Positions 45,836 to 58,100 of a DNA stretch of 64,000 bases are shown here, piece by piece. The DNA is from Musa acuminata AAA Group (lineage: Eukaryota > Streptophyta > Magnoliopsida > Zingiberales > Musaceae), in assembly GCF_036884655.1 (NCBI RefSeq), contig NC_088331.1, positions 13,841,001-13,905,000 on the forward strand, given 5' to 3'. A program made the translations under genes and the position numbers. The notes below the pieces were generated by a model that did no database searches, was not told the origin of the DNA, and saw only the letters and a list, made by a program, of their open reading frames with translations. Position 1 is the stretch's first letter. Each line of letters begins with the position of its first letter.

Positions 45836-48800
45836 ATGGATATCATTGAGATTGATTCCACAGATAGTGAAGATGATTTTGAGATTGGATCTGTATCATC
45901 AGAGAAATCCTTTACTGATGGCATTATGGATAAATGGGGACATAATTCACAAGGGATCTCTAATCAGAACAGTGATGCGTCTGCGAAGTTCCCGACTCAT
46001 TCTAGTGATAATAATGATTGTGGAACATCAATGCCACAATCTACTGCAGGTTCCACATCATTTACTAAAACATCTGGTGCTAGTACGGGAAACCATGTCA
46101 GAAGCAATGGGATAGGTGAAGTAAGACTTGCAGATCATGAAAGGCTAGTTGATACTGGAAGAAAGTTAGATGTTATGGACGGACACAATCTTCATGAAAA
46201 TCTGTACAATGTTGTTCCTAAAAGATCTCTTCCAGCATCTTTTCTTTCATCTGTGAACAGAACTGCACCAAAAGGTTCTTCAGACGTGAAAGACAGAAGT
46301 CAGATTTATAATAAAGAAAAAATGCATGCTTCTATAAGACCTGATTATGATGGCATGATGAATGTTGCACTTAAGAGAAATGGTGAGACTGACACAAGTA
46401 AAAATGGACATAGGCTTTTACCTTCATCTTTTGCTGGAGGAGATGCAGTTGATGCTTTAGCTAAATTTCAACCACCAACATTTGTGGATGAAAAGTTCCA
46501 TAACATGCCAAAAGCTTCAGTGGAGAGTAGAGGTGATTGATTCTTGCAAGGGCAGTTTTTCTTTATGTTAGATATGGTGATTTTAAATGCAATACAAACT
46601 GATGTACTATGTGTATGATAACATACTTATTTTAAAGTGCAGATGCTTTGCATATTCTTGGAAATGTCATCACAAATAGGATGTTGCCTTCAACATTGTT
46701 ATATGGAAAATCGGTCAACAATTTGCAGCCGCCTGGCACCAGTGATGGACAAAAGCACTTGGGCCTAGTAGACGATAGGCGCATTGAACATGATGAGAGG
46801 CATATATATCAGGAAGCATTGCAGGTAGATCTTTTCGTGTGCTGGTGTATCACTATCACTATACTTGTTGTCTTCTTTTTCTTCCATCGAGAGAGATTTT
46901 GTTGGATTTATGATGGAGTTTGACAAGTTTGAAGTATCAAACTGTTCATGTGGAGGGTTTTTTTCCTTGCACACCTGTATTCAAGTATAATCAAACCAAT
47001 TCTATGGAACACCATGTGACTTAATCCAATATTACAAAATTCCATGAACAATATCTGCAGTCAATTAAGTGCTTACTTTTGTATTTCTCTTCAATTGATG
47101 ACATAATTTATATTTGGGTCTAATACTTTATGGACAGTATGTGGATTTATACATTCGAAGATTTGATGAGGATCTTCTTAGAGGGGAAGACATTGAACTC
47201 CCACAGATCCACCTTTTCATGCTTGTTAGCATGTTGAGTTAGTGAAAAATCACTTGTGCGTGGATCCTTAATTAGGCTGTACAGTCTTTTATATTACCTG
47301 AGCGATTGTTTTCTTAAGTAAATTTGAAATATTTTTTAGGAAATTGGGAATTATGAGCTCTCAATGGTTTAAATTAAGTGAAACAGACTGATGTTCAAGA
47401 AAATGTTTATATATATTGTTATTTTAATAGATCTTTTGCAAATAAGCATTAAATATGTGAGATCACCATCAATATGCAAAATGAAAAAAAAGCAACAGAA
47501 CAGAAGCAACATTAAATATGTGAGACCAACTTTATATCTTGAGCAAAAGTTGAATCCTATGTTTCTTTTAACCCTATTTATGACTCTCATTGACAATTCT
47601 GGTTTGTAAACAATTTGTAGGGGCATGAAGAACAAAATATTTAGTCCTAACTTTAAATAAGTATGTTTAGACTAAATTGAAGGTCCCCAAGTTAAATTTG
47701 AAGTTGATTTTCCTTTAGTTTCTGCATGAGAATATCCTAACCATGCACATTGTCATGTATGACCAATCACTTTCATGTGTCCATCACTGATTTTTGGTTA
47801 TCTCTGAAGGCATTTAATCATCATCTGGTCCCAAATCGTAAAACCATTCCTCATTCTTTTCTTCAAATCTGCATTGGTTTTTTTACAAATGACTTGTTCT
47901 TTCTACCATCACATAAGATTGGTTTGATGCATGTCATTTTCTCATGAGCAACCCCAACTTATTCGTGTGCCACATGCCTGATCCCCATGCAATAAAACCA
48001 TATGATTTCTCATGTTGACATAGATGCAGATGACACTGTCAGGAACGGGGTCGGCACTAAGAGAAGGGGGGGGGGGGGTGGGTGGGATGAATTAGTGCAG
48101 CGGTAAAATTACGTCAGTTAAAAAAACCTTCGTTCGATAAAAATCGATTTCGACGAAAACCGTTTCGGAGAGAGGTTAACTTGAAAGCGTTTTCGTAAAG
48201 ATAGCTTGAAAGCGTACAGAAGATGCGTAGTGGATGTAAAGCAAGTTAAGAGGTTTGTAGTAAAGTAAATTGCTCAAATATAGAAATGTAAACCAGAGAA
48301 GAACACACCGATTTTATAGTGGTTCGGTCATCGTGACCTACATCCACTCCACCGATTCCTCTTCCGTCGAGGCCACCGGCATCCACTATCGATCTTCCTT
48401 TAACAGGTGAAGATCAACCTCCTTCTTACACCCCTCTTCTCATTTTCATAGGTTTAGGAGTCAACCTTTATAAGCACTCACTCCTCTCTTACATAATTCT
48501 AACACTTAGATTAGAAAAGGATTCTCATAAGAGATTTCTACAGCGTTTTTCTACTTTTAAACTCTCTGTGCTTGTGTCTTTTAATCAGGGATGAGAGGGG
48601 TATTTATAGGCTTCAAGTTGATTCAAACTTGGAGCCTAAAAACATCTCATCCCGGGTTTCCCGGGCATGAGCGGTACCACCGCCAGTGTCAGTCTGACAC
48701 TGGGCGGTACCATCACCTGGGAGGCTGTGCTGGGTGGTACCATCGCCTAGACTGCCGGTACCACCGCCTGTAGCCACTCGGAGGCTGTGTTTGGGCGGTA

Positions 48801-51800
48801 CCACCGCCCAGACCGACGGTACCATCGCCTGACATAGTCTAGGAGACTGTGCCACGACGGTGTCACCTCTTGGGGCACTGTCTGGGCCTTTTCATTGGGC
48901 CCAACACAGTTTTTACATGGGCTCAATTGGCCCCTAATTGGGTTTGCCCAAATCCAATCCCAATTAGTGCAGCGGTAAAATTACGTCAGTTAAAAAAACC
49001 TTCGTTCGATAAAAATTGATTTCGACGAAAATCGTTTCGGAGAGAGGTTAACTTGAAAGCGTTTTCATAAAGATAGCTTGAAAGCGTACGGAAGATGCAT
49101 AGTGGATGTAAAGCAAGTTAAGAGGTTTGCAGTAAAGTAAATTACTCAAATATAGAAATGCAAACCAGAGAAGAACACACCGATTTTATAGTGGTTCGGT
49201 CATCGTGACCTACATCCACTCCACCGATTCCTCTTCCGTCGAGGCCACCGGCATCCACTATCGATCTTCCTTTAACAGGCGAAGATCAACCTCCTTCTTA
49301 CACCCCTTTTCTCCTTTTCATAGGTTTAGGAGTCAACCTTTATAAGCACTCACTCCTCTCTTACATAATTCTAAAACTTAGACTAGAGGAGGATTCTCAC
49401 AAGAGATTTCTACAGCGTTTTTCTACTTTTAAACTCTCTGTTCTTGTGTCTTTTAACCAGGGATGAGGGGGGTATTTATAGGCTTCAAGTTGATTCAAAC
49501 TTGGAGCCTAAAAACATCTCATCCCGGGTTTCCCGGGCATGGGCGGTACCACTGCCAGTGTCAGTCTGACACTGGGCGGTACCAACGCCTGGGAGGCTGT
49601 GCTGGGCGGTACCATCGCCCAGACTGCCGATACCACCGCCTGCAGCCTCTCGGAGGCTGTGTCTGGGCGGTGCCACCGCCCAGACCGGCGGTACCACCGC
49701 CTGACACAGTCTCGGAGACTGTGCCACGACGATGTCACCTCTTGGGGCACTGTTTGGGCCTTTTCATTGGGCCCAACACAGTTTTTACATGGGCCAAATT
49801 GGCCCCTAATTGGGTTTGCCCAAATCCAATCCCAATTTCGTGCTTACTATGATTCCTAAGACATTTTCTAAGCTAAACAAGTCCGTAAGTTTAGTTTTTT
49901 CCGATGAGCTTCTAACGATCTTCTGGCGAACTTCCGATGATCTCTCGGCAATGTTCCGGCGGAGTCCCGGCAAGCTCTTGGACTTCACGACGATCTTCTT
50001 GGCGAGTTCCGACGAGCTTCTTTGGCAAGCTCCGAGACTTCTCGGCTGGTTCCGATATAAATTCCGACGAATATCCGGACTTCCGATGAACTCTCGAACT
50101 CCCAACGAAATCGCGTCCTTGACTCCATGATTTCATTTTGCCTCATGTCTTGCTATCGTAGATAATCTTGCACATGTAAAACACACTTCGATCTAGACAA
50201 TTAATACTAAGCATTAATCATGTTGTCCGGCCTGTCATTGGTCTCTCGACGTTTAATCCGATTCTTCGGCGCATTGTCCTCTCTTGCGGCCTATTGCCCA
50301 ATCGGCCAGTTGACTACGCAACTCCGATATCCTTGGCGCAATATCCGCTCTTCTCGGCTCGATGCCCGAATCCATGGCTCGAAGCCTTCTGTCGATACGT
50401 TGATTGATCCACCGGCTCGACGTCCAATCTTCTGACATGTTTTCCCTCGGCCCAACTTGATTTTTCCTGCTTTAATTGTCTCATCTTGATCGAAGCATCA
50501 TGCGTCACTCAAAAATATAGATTAAAACATAAATACTTATCAATTGATTTCATCATCAAAATCCGAGATTCAATAATCTCCCCCTTTTTGATGGTGACAA
50601 CTAATCGACGACGGAGTTAACCTTAACTCCCGGAGTTTAAACAAACTCCCCCCATCAATATGCCATATTGAAAGAACCTTGAGCTCAAGTCGAATTCAAG
50701 TCATTGCAAATTTCATCATGAATATTTGCAACACGTCATCATGCATAACATGATCATACTTCTCTCCCTTTGTCATCAACAAAAAGGAGAAATGACAAGA
50801 TTGTAAATTATGCAAGTTTGCATTTTTGTTTCTTAAGATAGACAATCTATCAATTTTTTTTTGTGATGTTCAAGATAACAAGCTCTTTCTTCTTTTTTGA
50901 AAAGTGTCATTTTTGCTTCCTTTGCAAAGTGCAAGTTAGCATGTTTTGCATCTTGAGCTAGTAATATTTCTCCCCCTTTGTCATTGTCAAAAAGAAGGGA
51001 AGAATACAATTTTATATCTCTTTTTTCCTTTACGTCAATTTCTAAATCATGACAAAGGTATGTAATCATTCTTATTTCAAAATGCCATAATTAACATAAT
51101 CTTGAATTCAAATCAAAGAAATTTTAATCATGATTCACATCATATGCAATATATTACATACATCATCATAATTAAAAAGCATAAGCATTGTATGCATAAT
51201 ACCAAATCATCATGTATATTTTCAAAATATAAAATCATCATTACATGCATGATTCCAAATTATCATTCATAATTACATCAATATTAGCAACAAATCATAG
51301 TATTTCAAATCATGATGGTATTAATTTGTCAAATTACATTGCATCCTATCATGCATGATAATAATTTCTCATTTGTATTTCATGCATAAATTCATATCAT
51401 CACATGAAGAATATCAAGAAAAATTAATTGGGTGATGAGATAAATATTTCATGAATACAAGGAATTGTACATAAAAATCATATCATGAGAGATAAAATAT
51501 CAAAGATCGTGAAGATAAATCATGAGTATCAATAGATATATTATGATTCTTTTTGAATAACTCAAATAACGAAAAGAAAGAATCATAGTAGACCATCTTG
51601 GTTAATAAAAAGAATTTTCAAGTTAAAATTCCGAGAATTCAAGAGAAGACATGATTCATTTTAACAAATCTCCTCTTAAATAAATAACGAAAAGAATTCT
51701 TAGAAGTTCATGATATAGATAGAATTCATTCAATCATGTAGGAGAACAAGATATTAATTCATGCATATAAAATCTCTCAATTCATTATGAATCATAAAAA

Positions 51801-54800
51801 TTATAATTAAAAAAAAAACATGATTCATTTAGAAAAATTTTTTCTTTAGTAAACGACAAGAAGAAACATGGGAGATCAAATAAGAGATCTTGATTCATAA
51901 AAGATTTCATGTTATAAATCTCGAAAACTCAAGATAAAGCTTATTCAAATTCAAATCGTCACATCAAAATCATTTTCAAGAGATTTAAAAAATATAGATA
52001 GATTTGTTAATCTCTTATTTTTGAAAATCGATAGAGTAGATAAAAATTTTTTTTTCAAGGAGAAAGCTTTCCTCTTTTTAGTGTTTGAAATTCATATGAT
52101 TAATTTTATATATGCCAAATAAAAACATGTATCATGTTTAAAACCGAAAGTGCAAAATTTATTATGACAAAGTTCAATAAGGTATAAATCACCCAGAAAT
52201 CATTATTCATAATTTCAAAATATAAAACCTTTAAACATGATTTCAAATTAATATGCTCAAGTTTTTGTATGAAAACCTTCCATCTTATTTAAAACCGAAA
52301 AAGTAATATTTCATCATGATAAAAAATCGATAATCCATAAATCGCAAGAGTCATCATGCATAATTTTTAAAATCACATGCATAGAATAAAATCATCAATC
52401 ATGGTATCAAAACATCATTATGCATCATTAAATCATCAAGCATGATTTTATATTTTCAATCAAAATCATTTTGTTTGTTTATCATAAAATATATATTTTT
52501 CATAATTATTTTTAAAATTACTAGCATGATCCCCATTTTTTTAGCATTTTCATTATATAAAACATGTAATTTTAAAAAATAATTATTCTAAACTAAATTA
52601 AAAATAACTCATGAAAAGCATCATGTAATTTCGAAATAAACTAAAGGTATTTTGATTACCTCATCGTAGAAAGCCGTTAAGGCGTAGTTTGTCACATCGC
52701 CTTTGTTGATTTTTTCCTCGTCTTCGGAGGAGCTTGATTCATCCCAATTTGTGTTCTTCTTCTTGCGTTTAAAGCAAGTAGTTGCGTTCTTTTTGTTTTT
52801 TAATTTTTGTTTCATGAACTTTTTAAATTTATTAGTGAGTAGTTCAAGTTCACCATCACTTGAGCTTATGCTCAAGTGGTATTTGATTATTCTTAGTCCG
52901 AAATCCTTCATGTCCTTTGGAAGGTAGTTCTCATGTTCGTCAAGTGCCACATTAGTCATTTCATAGGTCATCAAAGACCCAATTAGTTCTTCAAGTGGTA
53001 GGTTGTTTAGGTTTTTAGCCTCTTGTATTGCGGTTACTTACCGCCCAGACTGGCAGTACCACCGCCTGCAGCCTCTCGGAGGCTGTGTCTGGGCGGTGCC
53101 ACTGCCCAGACCGACGGTACCACCGCCTGACAGTCTCGGAGACTGTTCCACGACGGTGTCACCTCTTGGGGCACTGTTTGGGCCTTTTCATTGGGCCCAA
53201 CACAGTTCTTACATGGGCCCAACTGACTCATAATTGAGTTGGCCCAAATCCAATCCCAATTACGTGCTAACTACGATTCCTAAGACATTTTCTAAGCTAA
53301 ACAAGTCTGTAAGTCTAGTTTCTTCCGGCGAGCTTCCAACGATCTTCCGACGAACTTCCGACGATCTCTCGGCAATGTTCCGGCGGAGTCCCGTTAAGCT
53401 CTTGGACTTCATGACGATCTTCTTGGTGAGTTCCGACGAGCTTCTCTGGCAAGCTCTGAGACTTCTCGGTTGGTTCTGACAGAACTTCTGACGAATGTCT
53501 GGACTTCCGACGAACGTCCGGACTTCCGACGAACTCTCGAACTCCCAATGAAATCACGTCCTTGACTCCAGAACTTCATTTTGCTTCATGCTTTGCTATC
53601 GTAGTTAATCCTGCACATGTAAAACACACTTCGATCTAGACAATTAATACTAAGCATTAATCATGTTGTCCGGCATGTCATTGGTCCCTCGACGCTTCGT
53701 CCGATTCTTCGGCGCATCGTTCTCTCTTGCGGCCTATTGCCCAATCGGCCAGTTGACTCCGCAACTCCGATATCCTTAGCGCAATATCTGCTCTTCTTGG
53801 CCGGATACCCGAATCCATGGCTCGAAGCCTTTTGTCGATACATCGACCGATCCACCGGCTCGACGTCCAATCTTTTGACATGTTTTCCCCTGGCCTAACG
53901 TGATTTTTCCTGCTTTAATTGTCTCATCCTGATCGAAACATTCTGCGTCACTCAAAAACGCAGATTAAAATATAAACACTTATCAATTGGTTTCATCATC
54001 AAAATCTGAGATTCAATAGACACTAGTGGGTGCAATAGAGATTTAGGAATGAACTAGTGCTTACTGCTAATCTTAAAAAAATTCAAAACCATTTAAGCCA
54101 TTGTGTATTAGTAGTCTGGTGAAAAAGAATGGCGGTCCAGTGAAAGAATAAGATATCAGTTTGTAGTGGTTTGACACAATAGCCTACATCTGTTGGCAGA
54201 GATCAAACTAAGAACACTCTTGTTCTTGGGGTTCAAGTGCAACTCCACAACTTTGTTTTTATTCTAGAGTCAAGAACAGAACTCTTTTAGTTCTCCCCAC
54301 AAGCTGAAGAACCAAATCAAGTCGGTGCATTTTCACAATCTCTGAAATTAAACTATTCACTCTTCCTAGTATACTTTTGTAGTCTAATTTTGTCTCCAAA
54401 CCATCATGAGATCAATCCTTTACAATCCAATAACAGTGCCTAACATTTTTATTTTGAGTTTCATCCATTATTTCTCGTCTTTTATACAACAACCAGTCAG
54501 GTCCTTGTATCAAACATTTCATTTCATTATGAGCTAATGAAACTTCTCTCTCTATGTCAATTGGATTATCCATCATATCCAGTAGGAAGAAATCTATGCT
54601 GCATAGAAATGTTCACTGCTTCCCAGTAGAAATTTTTCTGTCTAATTCTTTGTTGTGTTTTTTTGTCTTTGCTTCCTTATTTATGAACCACCTTTTAGTT
54701 TGATTTCATGAATCAGCTTTAGCTATCAAACAAACAAGGATTGAAAGCCAGCTACCAGTATAGGAAATATGGAAGTAATTTCTTCCAACTTTTCCAGTTT

Positions 54801-55120
54801 CACAGATGTGAAAAAACTTCTGCTTCCCACACTACAGTTCTTTATTCTCTGACATAGTAATTGATCCTTATGGCTCCTAACCTTTTGATGTGAGGTTCCC
54901 AGGGCTTACTGCAAGGCATCGAGACTAGACTTAGGTTTCCATCTTGCTTATGGATGCTTATACCTTTCATTCAAGCACATAAGAAGATGATATAATTTGT
55001 CATTTGCATAGTTAGCTTTATTGTTTTATCTTCTTGCTGATTGATCTGAGACTTAAGCACTATAGTTTCAGCAAGGCTTGAACCTTTGATTTTGATCCAA
55101 ATTTACTCACCTTCAGCATG

Positions 55121-55197
<77 letters not shown>

Positions 55198-58100
55198 TAG
55201 AATTTTTATATGTTAAAGGAAAAGACAAACAACTAGAGGAAATCATGATGGTTAGATTTTAGCAGGGTAGTCAAAGGTGCTAAGGTTCCAAAATGCTCAA
55301 GCCACTGTCCACTCACCCGTGATACTTGCTAATATTAAAATTATTAAAAATATAATTAAGGATAAATATGATCACTAAAGTAAAAAAAAGAGAATACACG
55401 AGTTCTATATCATTCCATACTTTAAATATTACCACTAAAACATCAAATTACAAATATTTAAAGCACCAAAACGCTAGCAATTACAAATTTAATCCTGTAA
55501 ACAATTCATAAACTATATTAGCAAAAAAATAACTATTTTTAACAATGATATGCATTAAAGGAGAAAGAAATAGAGGTGGGAGAGAAGCCTGGGAAGAACT
55601 AGGGGTTGAATGGGAAAGAAGAGGGCTGTCAACTGGGACTTGGATGGGAGCTATCGGGGAGGAGGAGGATGAGGAGGACTAGGAGAGAGGGGGAGGGAAA
55701 AGGAGCTGACCAGGAGGTTTGGCGGGGGGCGATGATAGTGGAGAGGAGGAGGAGAAAGAGGGAGGGGAAAACATGAAGGAAGGAGAGGGGGAGAATCAGA
55801 GAAAGGAGAAGGTGGCTGTCGGCTGAGAGGCGATGCCCGAGTGAAGCTTTCCGGGAGTAGTAAGAGGGAGCGGGTGTCAGGGTCCGTGGAGGCTATCGAG
55901 AGAGGGAGGTGGGGCTGTTGAGGATACTAATTTGATTTTGAGTTGTATTTGTTTACCAGTAAAGAGATATTGCATAGCACAATGCAGCATAGTGCATCTG
56001 CTTTTTAAAATCTTAGGTATATCTTACTAAAACTTAGACAATAAGTTCAAGGTTGAACTTTGGGTTAAGGTAGCTACAATTTTTATTTTGTTCTTGAGTT
56101 TCAAGATTGTTTTAAGTTTTAACTTCCTATTTTGTGCTTTAGTGATTGTATTATGTTCAGGGGGCCTTGACTGCATTTTGGGTCATTTTAATATGAAAAA
56201 CTTATGATATAGCGTTGGTTCTGTTTTATTTTTCCCTGCAGAATCTTGGTCAACCAAGATTAGAAGATGACCTGCCTGAGGGGCTTCTGGCTGTTCCTCT
56301 CTTAAAGCACCAGGTAGTCTATATACTGGAAGTGTCAATCATATTTGGATTATTTCCCTATAATTTTGAACTTTGGTTCCTAACTATCATGTTTGATAGA
56401 AAATAGCCTTAGCTTGGATGGTTCAGAAGGAAAAAAGTACTCATTGTGCTGGTGGAATTCTTGCAGATGATCAGGTTTTTTTTCCTTAGGGATTTAACTG
56501 TTCTTCAACAATTTGCTAGTACATGATATTATTACTTTGTTGTTTACACATGCACAGTTTTATAAAGAATGGTGTGCTTTTCTCATCACAGGGACTTGGT
56601 AAGACTATATCAATGATTGCTTTAATACAGAAGCAAATGTCTCAGCAGTCCAAATTCATATCTGATGATTCCAACTGTGTAAAATCTGAAGCCTTAAATC
56701 TAGATGAAGATGATGATGGGGGTATTGAAGTGGATAAGACAAAGCTGTCATCTGGTGACAATGATTATAAATGTGAGCAAGCGGCTAATTCAATTACGCA
56801 CACTTCCCATAATGCCAGGCCAGCTGCAGGTACATTGGTTGTATGCCCTGCCAGTGTTCTTCGGCAATGGGCTCGAGAGCTGGAAGAAAAAGTTCCAAAG
56901 AGTGCAGAGTTATCTGTTCTTGTATATCATGGAGGTTCACGGACAAAATGTCCTGGTGACCTCACAAGATACAATGTTGTTCTTACCACATACTCAATTG
57001 TGACTAATGAAGTGCCAAAACAGCGTATAGCTGATGATGATGAGGGAGAGCAGAAAAACCTTGACAAGTATGGGTTATCTTCAGAGTTCTCATCCAACAA
57101 AAAAAGGAAGCAGCCTTCCAGTGGACAGAACAAGGTGAAGAAACGAGGGAAAAAATCGAAAGATTCACATCTCGATGTTGACAGCGGCCCTCTTGCTAGA
57201 GTCAGGTGGTTTAGAGTGATATTAGATGAAGCTCAAACCATAAAGAATCACAGAACTCAAGTGGCTAGAGCCTGCTGTGGTCTTCGAGCCAAAAGAAGAT
57301 GGTGCTTATCAGGAACACCCATGCAGAATGCAATTGATGATCTTTACAGTTATTTCCGCTTCCTGAAGTATGACCCTTATTCTGTCTATAGTTCCTTCTG
57401 TGCTTCAATAAAATATCCGATATCTAAAAATACAAGCAGTGGATATAGAAAACTTCAGGCTGTCCTCAAAGCTGTACTTCTTCGACGCACAAAAGGTATT
57501 TTAAACATTTAAAATTTGTTTTCCCTGGCTAGCAACAAATTTGTTTGCCCTGTTTAATATTAACTGGAACTGATAGATCAGTAAAGCATGTTAGAAACTT
57601 TTTTGAATGCCTTACTATTGATTGCTCTGATTTGTTGGAAACATATTTGAGATATTTTGGGACAATTGAAGGTTTATTGTTTAGCTATTAGAAAATATGG
57701 CCATGTCCCATTCCAAATGGAAAAGACTTAGAGATATTAATGTTTTTTGCATTTTCCTGAATATCTGCATGAACAAGTGCCCAGTTGCTGTGCTTAACTG
57801 TTTCAGGGTTAGTTTCTTTTATCCTTTCATATCATTTAGCTCTTAGGATGAACAGAGATAATTTGGTTCAATTAAACTTATTCTAAAATATTTGAATTCA
57901 TCAGACTAATACGATTTAGTTGAAGGATTTAAGTTCCAGTGGCATGGCTGGTGTCAGTCATTGCCTTGCACCAAGAAATCTTCGTAAAAGACCAAAAGAA
58001 AAAATGTCTAGTGTTCAGTACTTCCCATGTGTCTTCTTCCGCTAGACAACCCTTGGGCGAAATCAAAGAAAAGGTGGTTGCACTGATGCCCCTCTTTCTG

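Larger units (their letters stand above)
48037..54018 (-). mobile_element. Antisense pol-less Sirevirus derivative, target duplication GACAC (5982 bp)
   Basis: The insertion is flanked by GACAC at 48032-48036 and 54019-54023. On the minus strand the order is: truncated 5' LTR (54018-53036), gag C-terminal fragment (53035-52621), AT-rich noncoding DNA (52620-50800), spacer with purine tracts, primary polypurine tract (50590-50578), and 3' LTR (50575-48037). The outer ends read TATTGAATCTC and CCTGACA, each slightly changed from TGTTGAATC and CCTAACA. The 5' LTR stops inside its GCGGTACCACCGCC repeats and is fused to gag, so its 3' part, the primer site and early gag are deleted. No pol. It lies in intron 2 of the Snf2 gene in opposite orientation. 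Confidence 0.88.
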
